A stretch of 55,309 bases of DNA from assembly GCA_900540955.1 (NCBI GenBank), contig UQIF01000012.1, positions 1 to 55,309 of the forward strand. The letters are read 5' to 3'. Positions 49,097-55,309 of this stretch are shown in pieces. Within the stretch, counting starts at the first letter, position 1. Each line of letters begins with the position of its first letter. Origin of the DNA: an uncultured Olsenella sp. (GTDB lineage Bacteria; Actinomycetota; Coriobacteriia; Coriobacteriales; Atopobiaceae). The translations under genes and the position numbers were made by a program. The notes below the pieces were generated by a model. That model did not search any database. It was not told where the DNA came from and saw only the letters and a program-made list of their open reading frames with translations.

Positions 49097-51439
49097 ATGC
49101 AGGAGCTCAAGGAAGTCGGTCGTCCGGTCGTGCGCGTCGATGCCGCCGATAAGGTGACGGGCCGAGCGAAGTTCACTGACGATCTGTGCCCGAAGCCGTG
49201 CCTGGAGGCCAAGCTTCTCCATTCGACCATCGCCAACGGCCGCGTCGTCTCGATCGACACCTCCGAGGCGCTCGAGGTCCCCGGCGTCGTCGCCGTGTTC
49301 ACGTGCTTTGACGTGCCGGACATTGCCTACCCCGTCGCCGGCCACCCGTGGTACGCGGACTCCGCGGCAGCGAAGCGCGACCAGGCAGACCGCAAGCTGC
49401 TCGACGACCGCGTGCGCATCTACGGCGACAACATCGCCGTCGTCGTCGGCGAGGACACCGTCGCCTGCGACCGCGCCCTGCGCAAGATCCACGTGGAGTA
49501 CGAGGAGTACCCTGTGGTCTACGACGCGCTCGAGTCCATGAAGGGCACCGAGGTGCCCGTCCAGGAGCGCAAGCCCGACAACATCGCCGCCCACAGCTGC
49601 GCCATCACGCCCGACGACAAGCTCGCCGAGGCGGGGTACAAGACCGTGGACGAGGCCCTGAACGACCCCGCCTACCACCATATCGCCATCCACGCCGAGA
49701 GCCGCGAGCAGTCGCAGGTCCACATCGAGACCTGCGTGAGCTACTGCTACATGGAGGGCAACAAGATCGTCTGCGTGAGCTCCACGCAGATCCCCCACGT
49801 CGTTCGCCGCGTCATCGGCCAGGCGCTCGGCATCCCCTGGGGCGACGTCCGCGTGATCAAGCCCTACATCGGCGGCGGCTTCGGCACCAAGCAGGACGTC
49901 CACTACGAGCCGCTCAACGCCTGGGTCTGCAAGCAGATCGGCGGCCGTTGCGTCAAGATGGAGCTCACCCGCGAGGAGCTCTTCTGGGACACCTCGGGCC
50001 GTCAGCCCAAGACCTTCGACATCGAGTGCTCCTACGGCGACGACATGGCCCTCCACGCCCGCAAGATCGTTGCCTACTCCAACACCGGAGGCTACATCCA
50101 CCACGGCCACGCCCTCGTCCTCAACTCGGTGAACTCCTTCCGTTGGCTGTACCACAACTGCGAGGTCGCCACGCACTCCGAGGCCTACACCATCCACACC
50201 AACGGCCCGCACACCGGCGCCATGCGCGCCTACGGCGTGCCCGAGGGCAACTGGGCGGCCGAGTGCCTCATGGGCGACATCGCCTATGACAACGGCTGGG
50301 ACGGCGTGGAGTTCCGCCTGAAGAACGTCTATACCGACAAGTTCGTCGACGAGTTCACGCCCGGCGGCGTCATCGCCGCTCACACCTGTGCCATTCCCGA
50401 GTGCGTCGAGAAGGGCAAGGCCTACATCGAGTGGGACCGCAAAAAGAAGGAATACGCCAACGAGACCGGCCCGATCCGCCACGGCGTGGGCGTCGCGTTC
50501 TTCGTGTACAAGACGGCCGTCGCCCCCTTCGCGCTCGAGACCGCCACGGCGCAGGTCACGCTCAACCAGGACGGCTCCGTCCAGCTCCAGATGGGCGCCA
50601 CCGAGATCGGCCAGGGCGCCGACACGGTCTTCTCCCAGATGGCGGCCGAGGCCATCGGCATCGATACCGAGGACGTGCACATCGTCTCTCAGCAGGACAC
50701 CGACGTCACGCCCTACGACTCGGGCGCCTACGCCTCGCGCCAGACCTACGTCTCGGGCACCGCGGTAAAGAAGGCCGGCGAGACCCTGCGCAAAAAGATC
50801 CTCGACTACGCCCGCTACCTCTCGCCCGAGGCGCCCGGCGAGCTCGACCTGCGCGACCACGCCATCTGGGACGGCGAGGGCAACAAGATCTGGACCCTGC
50901 CCGGCCTCGCGCTCGAGGCCTACTACAACCTCAACGCCGCCGACCAGCTCTCCGCGCACGAGACCGTCAACGTCCACACCAACACGATCGCCGGCGGCGT
51001 CACCTTCGCCGACGTCACAGTGGACATGCCGCTCGGCCAGGTCACGGTGAACAAGATCATCAATGTCCAGGACTCCGGTCGCCTCATCAACCCGAAGCTC
51101 GTGGAGCAGCAGATCCACGGCGGCATGGCGCAGGGCATCGGCTACGGCCTCTACGAGGAGCTCCAGGTGGACCCGAAGACCGCGCGCGTCCTCAACCCGA
51201 CCCTTCTGGACTACAAGATCCCGACCACGATGGACGTCCCGGACCTCAAGGCGGACTTCGTCGAGAAGCCCTGCCCCACGGGCCCCTACGGCAACAAGGC
51301 CGTCGGCGAGACCCCGGTCATCAGCCCGGCGGCGGCAATCCGCGACGCCATCCTGGATGCCACGGGCGTCAAGTTCTACGTCGAGCCCATGACCCCTCAG
51401 CGACTGTTCGAGGGCTTTAAGGAAGCGGGGCTGATCTAA
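49097..51439 (+). CDS. xdhA: Xanthine dehydrogenase molybdenum-binding subunit
   Basis: This is the catalytic molybdopterin subunit of a three-part xanthine dehydrogenase, which hydroxylates purine rings in the cytoplasm or runs in reverse under reducing conditions. The 780-residue protein has the motifs GGGFGTKQDV near 258, GAMRAYGVPEG near 374, GATEIGQGAD near 498 and the likely catalytic Glu738 (KAVGETPVIS). The ATG at 49097 follows AGGGAGGGAGTC; an upstream GTG frame is less likely. The stop overlaps the xdhB ATG (TAATG). The subunit order Mo-FAD-FeS matches E. coli xdhABC. Confidence 0.93.
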   Translation: MQELKEVGRPVVRVDAADKVTGRAKFTDDLCPKPCLEAKLLHSTIANGRVVSIDTSEALEVPGVVAVFTCFDVPDIAYPVAGHPWYADSAAAKRDQADRKLLDDRVRIYGDNIAVVVGEDTVACDRALRKIHVEYEEYPVVYDALESMKGTEVPVQERKPDNIAAHSCAITPDDKLAEAGYKTVDEALNDPAYHHIAIHAESREQSQVHIETCVSYCYMEGNKIVCVSSTQIPHVVRRVIGQALGIPWGDVRVIKPYIGGGFGTKQDVHYEPLNAWVCKQIGGRCVKMELTREELFWDTSGRQPKTFDIECSYGDDMALHARKIVAYSNTGGYIHHGHALVLNSVNSFRWLYHNCEVATHSEAYTIHTNGPHTGAMRAYGVPEGNWAAECLMGDIAYDNGWDGVEFRLKNVYTDKFVDEFTPGGVIAAHTCAIPECVEKGKAYIEWDRKKKEYANETGPIRHGVGVAFFVYKTAVAPFALETATAQVTLNQDGSVQLQMGATEIGQGADTVFSQMAAEAIGIDTEDVHIVSQQDTDVTPYDSGAYASRQTYVSGTAVKKAGETLRKKILDYARYLSPEAPGELDLRDHAIWDGEGNKIWTLPGLALEAYYNLNAADQLSAHETVNVHTNTIAGGVTFADVTVDMPLGQVTVNKIINVQDSGRLINPKLVEQQIHGGMAQGIGYGLYEELQVDPKTARVLNPTLLDYKIPTTMDVPDLKADFVEKPCPTGPYGNKAVGETPVISPAAAIRDAILDATGVKFYVEPMTPQRLFEGFKEAGLI

Positions 51440-52320
51440 TGTACGACATCGAATCCCTCTACGAGGCCACGAGCGTGGCCGACGCCTGCAGGGCGCTCGC
51501 GGAGGACGAGCGCGCCGAGGTCATCGCCGGCGGCACCGACGCGCTCGTCAAGCTGCGCGAGGGCAAGGGCGCCCCTGCCCATCTCGTCTCGATCCACGGC
51601 CTGGGCGATGAGCTCGACGGCGTCCGCCTGCTCGACGACGGCACCGTGTGGGTGGGCCCCATCACCTGGTTCCACCACGTGACCATCTCGCCGATCATCC
51701 AGCAGACCGTGCCCGTGCTCGGCGACGCCTGCGACACCCCCGGCGGCCCGCAGCTTCGCGTCTCGGGCACGATCGGCGGCAACGTCTGCTCCGCGGCGAC
51801 GTCGGCGGACTCCGCCTCCACCCTCTACGCCTACGGTGCCCTTCTTGACGTGGAGTCCGTCCGCGGAAAGAGGACCATCCCCATCGAGGAGTGGTACGCG
51901 GGCCCGGGCCGCAGCCACAAGGAGCGCGACGAGGTGCTCACCGGCATCCGCATCCCGCGCGAGAACTATGAGGGCTTCACCGGCCACTACTTCAAGTACG
52001 GAAAGCGCCGCGCGCTCGAGATCACCACGATGGGCTGCTGCTGCCTCGTTAAGCTTGGCGAGGACAAGCACACGATCGACGACATCCGCCTCGCCTTCGG
52101 CGTCGCGGGCCCCACGCCCATGCGCGCCATCGCGGCCGAGGACGCGGTCCGCGGCACGGACGTGGCCAAGGCCGCCGAGCGCATCGGCGAGCTCGCCTGC
52201 GCGTGCACCAACCCGCGCGATTCCTGGCGCGCGAGCAAGGACTTCCGCATCCAGCTCATTAAGGAGATGTCTAAGCGCTCCCTGATCTATGCGGCGCGCA
52301 AGGGAGGGGCTGATATTTGA
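51439..52320 (+). CDS. xdhB: Xanthine dehydrogenase FAD-binding subunit
   Basis: This FAD subunit passes electrons from the 2Fe-2S clusters to NAD or another acceptor. The 293-residue protein has the FAD motifs EVIAGGTDALVKLR near 32 and GGPQLRVSGTIGGNVCSAATSAD near 100, and a C-terminal CO-dehydrogenase-flavoprotein-like domain. The segment GCCCLV near 195 is unusually cysteine-rich, with no known role. It overlaps the genes on both sides by one base (TAATG at the start, TGATG at the end), which shows tight coupling. Confidence 0.93.
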   Translation: MYDIESLYEATSVADACRALAEDERAEVIAGGTDALVKLREGKGAPAHLVSIHGLGDELDGVRLLDDGTVWVGPITWFHHVTISPIIQQTVPVLGDACDTPGGPQLRVSGTIGGNVCSAATSADSASTLYAYGALLDVESVRGKRTIPIEEWYAGPGRSHKERDEVLTGIRIPRENYEGFTGHYFKYGKRRALEITTMGCCCLVKLGEDKHTIDDIRLAFGVAGPTPMRAIAAEDAVRGTDVAKAAERIGELACACTNPRDSWRASKDFRIQLIKEMSKRSLIYAARKGGADI

Positions 52321-52814
52321 TGGACATGAGGATTCTGACCTGCACCGTCAACGGCAAGCGCGTCCAGGTCGGCTACGACCCGCGCGAGAGCCTGCTCGAC
52401 ACCCTGCGCAACCGTCTGAACCTCACGAGCGTCAAGCGCGGTTGCGAGGTGGGGGAGTGCGGCGCCTGCACCGTTCTTATCGACGGCGTGGCAACCGACA
52501 CCTGCCTGTACCTCACCAGCTGGGCCGAGGGCAAGGATATCGTGACGGTCGAGGGCCTGCAGGCCCCCGACGGCACGCTCAACCCCGTCCAGCAGGCCTT
52601 TATCGACCAGTTCGCCGTCCAGTGCGGCTTCTGCATCCCCGGCATCATCATGAGCGCCATGGAGATGGTCAACTCGGGCAAGACCTTTACCCGCGACGAG
52701 ATCCGCAAGAACCTCTCGGGCCACCTCTGCCGCTGCACCGGCTACCAGAACATCATCGACGGCGTCGAGAAGGCCGTCGAGATCGTCAACGGCCACTGCG
52801 GCTCCGAGGACTAG
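52320..52814 (+). CDS. xdhC: Xanthine dehydrogenase 2Fe-2S subunit
   Basis: This iron-sulfur subunit has 164 residues and two 2Fe-2S clusters. The plant-type cluster lies in CEVGECGACTV near 43. The second is built from CGFCIPG near 102 and CRCTGYQ near 137. The ATG at 52320 overlaps the xdhB stop; another ATG lies two codons later. The matching domain of the upstream fused XdhD has the same motifs, so the island carries two such electron-transfer modules. A strong hairpin ends the operon. Confidence 0.94.
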   Translation: MDMRILTCTVNGKRVQVGYDPRESLLDTLRNRLNLTSVKRGCEVGECGACTVLIDGVATDTCLYLTSWAEGKDIVTVEGLQAPDGTLNPVQQAFIDQFAVQCGFCIPGIIMSAMEMVNSGKTFTRDEIRKNLSGHLCRCTGYQNIIDGVEKAVEIVNGHCGSED

Positions 52815-52849
52815 CCTGCGGGCGCCTACCGCCGCTGATTACGCTCAGA

Positions 52850-52886
52850 AAAGAAGGGGCTCGCCTCGGCGGGTCCCTTCTTTGTG
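52850..52886. terminator. Terminator between xdhC and a convergent gene
   Basis: A 15-base stem beginning AAAGAAGGG (52850-52864 with 52869-52883, two G-T pairs) has a short loop. A-rich and T-rich ends could terminate both strands. Confidence 0.8.
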
Positions 52887-52926
52887 TCGGCGTTTCTTGC
52901 CGGGCGAGGCGTCTCGGCGCCCCGCG

Positions 52927-53415
52927 CTACTCCCAGTTGATGATGATGGTGGAGTCGTCCATCTTTCCGTTGCCCTTGTCGTCGGACTCGCCCACGGAGA
53001 CGCGGTAGCCGAGGCGCTCGAGGTCGCGGACGAACTTGGCGATCTGCGCCGAGTAGGTGTTGAGCAGGCGCGCCGTCTGGATCGGGCTGATCATGGTCTG
53101 CTCACGGCCGTAGATGATGTCGCTGATGGCGTCTGCCACGTAGCTGTTGGAGTTGCCCAAAAGGTCGTTGTAGAACGAGTTGCCCTCGCCGTCGTGGTCG
53201 ATGTCGCTCGGAGCGAACTTGACGGAGAGCTGTGTGCGCCCGAACTTGGCGTAGGTGCGGATGCGCGAGTCGGTGCGGCCGATGGCGTTCTTCATCGCCC
53301 AGTGCAGGGCGGTCTGCGAGAGCGTGTCGTTGGCTGCCATCTCGCGCTCGGGGTCGGCCTCGGCTACGAGCTGCTTTGCTTCCTTCGCACTGATCATATC
53401 GAGCATGGTGGCCAT
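52927..53415 (-). CDS. Hypothetical cytoplasmic protein
   Basis: I do not recognise this 162-residue protein. It is acidic, without a signal peptide or membrane helix. Notable parts are an N-terminal helix (MLDMISAKEAKQLVAEAD), a middle segment NAIGRTDSRIRTYAKFGRTQLSVKF and a C-terminal segment ISPIQTARLLNTYSAQIAKFVRDLERLGYRV. It ends in a beta-like DDSTIIINWE. The ATG at 53415 follows GGAAGGGGC; the upstream extension of the frame looks non-coding. It lies on the opposite strand between xdhC and ygeX, so it may be unrelated to the purine genes. Confidence 0.72.
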   Translation of the reverse strand: MATMLDMISAKEAKQLVAEADPEREMAANDTLSQTALHWAMKNAIGRTDSRIRTYAKFGRTQLSVKFAPSDIDHDGEGNSFYNDLLGNSNSYVADAISDIIYGREQTMISPIQTARLLNTYSAQIAKFVRDLERLGYRVSVGESDDKGNGKMDDSTIIINWE

Positions 53416-53487
53416 GTTGGAGCCCCTTCCGTGTCGCTGTGTTTTCGCTAGCTTATCGCAATCGCGGCTGGCTTTTACCCCCTCGTT

Positions 53488-53566
53488 GGCGATTAAGCAA
53501 CCGAAACCGGCGCAAAAGCCCTTCTTGCCATGGTTTTTGCACGGGTTTCGGTTGCCAATCGACGCC
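53488..53566. repeat. Large imperfect inverted repeat upstream of ygeX
   Basis: Arms of about 30 bases share GGCGATT...GCAACCGAAACC on the left and GGTTTCGGTTGC...AATCGaCGCC on the right, with GCAAAA and TTTTTGC inside. The loop contains GCCCTTCTTGCC. It could be a cruciform, an RNA structure or a decayed element. The gap 53416-53818 has no gene. Confidence 0.6.
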
Positions 53567-53651
53567 TGCGGGCCAGCTCGCGCGGGGCGAGCCCGCCTGC
53601 GTGGAAAGAAGCCCGCGCGAGTCCTTCGAAGCCTCATCGAAAACCCGTCAG

Positions 53652-53681
53652 GCGTTGCGTTCGCGGGGATTAACGCAACGC
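53652..53681. promoter_or_regulatory. Inverted repeat GCGTTGCGTT-N10-AACGCAACGC
   Basis: This perfect 10-base inverted repeat lies 24 bases upstream of the ygeX -35 element. Position suits an activator site or a hairpin that insulates the promoter. Confidence 0.45.
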
Positions 53682-53705
53682 TCACCCGGGTCTTCAAATC
53701 AAGCC

Positions 53706-53734
53706 TTGAAACCGTCGAAAACCATGCGTATATT
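53706..53734 (+). promoter_or_regulatory. Promoter of ygeX (TTGAAA-17-TATATT)
   Basis: A -35 element TTGAAA (53706-53711) and a -10 element TATATT (53729-53734) have the ideal 17-base spacing. This is the clearest promoter in the window and would start transcription near 53741, next to the operator palindrome. Confidence 0.7.
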
Positions 53735-53742
53735 TGGAATTA

Positions 53743-53757
53743 CAAACTGATTGTTTG
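53743..53757. promoter_or_regulatory. Purine-island operator site 3 (CAAACTGATTGTTTG)
   Basis: CAAAC-TGATT-GTTTG starts nine bases after the ygeX -10 element, over the predicted transcription start. Binding here would block initiation. The sequence matches the sites before the xanthine-type permease. Confidence 0.65.
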
Positions 53758-53818
53758 CCGTCCAAACAAAAAGTTGGCACACAATCGGAAGCGCAACGCG
53801 AGACGAAGGAGAGGCAAC

Positions 53819-55033
53819 GTGAGCGAGAAGATCCAGTGGGCCGTAAACCATATGCCGAAAAGTGACGACAAGCACCTCGGTATCATGTCCCTCGACAACG
53901 TGAAGAAGGCGCGCGCCTTCCACAAGAGCTTCCCGCAGTACACCGTGACCCCGCTCGCCCGCCTTGACGGCCAGGCCGAGCGCCTCGGTCTCGGCAACCT
54001 CTGCGTGAAGGACGAGTCCTACCGCTTCGGCCTCAACGCCTTTAAGGTCCTCGGCGGCTCCTTCGCCATGGCCAACTACATCGCCGACGAGACCGGCAAG
54101 GACGTTGCCGACTGCACCTACGACTACCTCACCTCCGACGAGCTCGCCCGCGACTTCGGCCAGGCGACCTTCTTTACCGCCACCGACGGCAACCACGGCC
54201 GCGGCGTGGCCTGGGCCGCCAACAAACTCGGCCAGAAGGCCGTCGTGCACATGCCCAAGGGCTCCACGAAGCCCCGCTTCGACAACATCGCCGCCGAGGG
54301 CGCCACGGTGACCATCGAGGAGGTCAACTACGACGAGTGCGTCCGCATGGCCGCCGCCGAGGCCGACGCGTGCGAGCGCGGCGTCATCGTCCAGGACACC
54401 GCCTGGGAGGGCTACGAGAAGATTCCGTCCTGGATCATGGAGGGCTACGGCACCATGGCCTCCGAGGCCGCGGAGCAGCTCCGCTCCATGGCCATCAACC
54501 GCCCGACGCACGTCTTTGTCCAGGCCGGCGTCGGCTCCCTTGCGGGTGCCGTCGTGGGCTACTTCACCAACCTCTACCCCGACAACCCGCCGATCTTCGT
54601 CGTGGCCGAGTGCGCGCCCGCGGCCTGCCTGTACAAGGGCGCCGCTGCCGGCGACGGCGACCCGCGCATCGTCGACGGCGACATGCCCTCCATCATGGCG
54701 GGCCTGTGCTGCGGCGAGCCGAACATCCTCGGCTGGGACATCCTGCGCAACCACGTCCGCGCCTTCGTGAGCTGCCCCGACTGGGTCACCGCCCGCGGCA
54801 TGCGCATCCTCGGCGCCCCCGAGAAGGGCGACCCGCGCGTGATCTCCGGCGAGTCCGGCGCCGTCACCACGGGCCTCGTCGCCACCCTCATGCAGGACCC
54901 CGAGTATGCCGAGCTGCGCGACGCCATCGGCCTGTCCAAAGAGAGCTCGGTGCTGTGCTTCTCGACCGAGGGCGACACCGACCCCGAGCAGTACCGCCGC
55001 ATCGTCTGGGAGGGCGAGTACCCCACCTGCTAG
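53819..55033 (+). CDS. ygeX: 2,3-diaminopropionate ammonia-lyase
   Basis: This PLP enzyme splits 2,3-diaminopropionate into pyruvate and two ammonia, the proposed last step that turns the opened purine skeleton into central metabolites. The 404-residue protein has the PLP lysine at about 76 (GLNAFKVLGGS), the substrate-side motif TATDGNHGRGVAW near 119 and the glycine-rich loop QAGVGSLAGAVVGYF near 238. The GTG at 53819 follows GAAGGAGAGG; a much longer upstream frame is not supported. Its promoter carries the CAAAC-N5-GTTTG site. ygeY follows about 120 bases later. Confidence 0.95.
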   Translation: MSEKIQWAVNHMPKSDDKHLGIMSLDNVKKARAFHKSFPQYTVTPLARLDGQAERLGLGNLCVKDESYRFGLNAFKVLGGSFAMANYIADETGKDVADCTYDYLTSDELARDFGQATFFTATDGNHGRGVAWAANKLGQKAVVHMPKGSTKPRFDNIAAEGATVTIEEVNYDECVRMAAAEADACERGVIVQDTAWEGYEKIPSWIMEGYGTMASEAAEQLRSMAINRPTHVFVQAGVGSLAGAVVGYFTNLYPDNPPIFVVAECAPAACLYKGAAAGDGDPRIVDGDMPSIMAGLCCGEPNILGWDILRNHVRAFVSCPDWVTARGMRILGAPEKGDPRVISGESGAVTTGLVATLMQDPEYAELRDAIGLSKESSVLCFSTEGDTDPEQYRRIVWEGEYPTC

Positions 55034-55156
55034 CGTTTCGTTTGAACAAAAACTTGGCGCCGGCGGTCGAAAACCAGCCGGCGTCCCGCCTGGCCGGGCG
55101 TGCGCCCGGGTATCAAATTAGTTAACGGTTGGCCATCGTACAGAAAGGCACGAGCA

Positions 55157-55309
55157 ATGGCTAAGGAACTGGATTTCGAGCTCATCAAGAAGACCGCTGA
55201 GGACTACGGCAAGGACATGACCGCGTTCCTGCGCGCCATGATCAGCCACCCCTCCGAGTCCTGCGAGGAGGGCGAGGTCGTCGCCTGCATCAAGGCCGAG
55301 ATGGAGAAG
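55157..55309 (+). CDS. ygeY: YgeY family hydrolase, N-terminal part (runs off the window)
   Basis: The first 51 residues (MAKELDFELIKKTAEDYGKD...FLRAMISHPSESCEEGEVV) match the start of YgeY, an M20-type metallohydrolase often annotated as 'selenium metabolism hydrolase'. It is proposed to act on a ureido intermediate of purine breakdown. The metal-binding residues lie beyond the window end. The ATG follows AAAGGCACGAGC. Its position right after ygeX is the usual ygeX-ygeY order. Confidence 0.85.
   Translation, partial: MAKELDFELIKKTAEDYGKDMTAFLRAMISHPSESCEEGEVVACIKAEMEK

Noticed and set aside
53416..53818. Long N-terminal extensions of ygeX and of the hypothetical minus-strand gene into the gap
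   Set aside because: The extra residues are low-complexity, lack ribosome sites and run through the promoter, operator and inverted repeats.

Overview
The window looks like the chromosome of a high-GC anaerobic gut actinobacterium of the class Coriobacteriia (Collinsella/Olsenella-like). This is inferred from strong G/C third-position bias, LPxTG pili with a class C sortase, a GatCAB operon, a large anaerobic purine-catabolism island and families of short hairpin repeats between genes. No rRNA, tRNA, CRISPR array, transposase or prophage was seen.

Layout. 1-2.8 kb: an MFS transporter and a BASS-family transporter among copies of a palindromic repeat. 3.1-11.7 kb: a pilus locus with three sortase substrates (LPAAG, LPKTG, LPTTG) and one class C sortase, plus a possible 29-residue membrane peptide on the opposite strand. 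11.9-15.3 kb: gatC-gatA-gatB. 15.6-21.8 kb: hypB, a membrane protein, a TetR regulator, a 927-residue Fe-S flavoprotein and hypA. Three copies of a TTGAC-N5-GTCAA palindrome tie this block together. 21.9-26.4 kb: YitT-family membrane protein, LCP cell-wall ligase, a small leucine-rich protein and a phosphoglycerate dehydrogenase.

26.5-55.3 kb is a purine uptake and breakdown island. On the minus strand are two PAS/HTH regulators, an AzgA-type purine permease and guanine deaminase. On the plus strand are a xanthine/urate-type NCS2 permease, ssnA, ygfK, a polyferredoxin, a fused molybdenum hydroxylase (XdhD type), a BMP-type nucleoside ABC transporter with three tandem binding lipoproteins, three-subunit xanthine dehydrogenase genes, ygeX and the start of ygeY. 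The gene set matches the E. coli ygeX/ygeY/ssnA/ygfK/xdhD neighbourhood and the anaerobic urate/purine degradation cluster reported in gut bacteria. The proposed flow is: purines enter by the permeases or ABC system, guanine is deaminated, Mo hydroxylases and YgfK change the redox state of the ring, amidohydrolases open it, and diaminopropionate is finally cleaved to pyruvate and ammonia. A CAAAC-N5-GTTTG palindrome recurs upstream of the xanthine permease and immediately downstream of a good ygeX promoter, which suggests a shared repressor.

The most interesting unexplained signals are the two small operator families, a highly over-represented 9-mer (AAGAAGGGC) concentrated between genes, the hairpin repeat families, the structured leader of the purine permease, and a hyp/flavoprotein/membrane-protein locus with no hydrogenase in sight.
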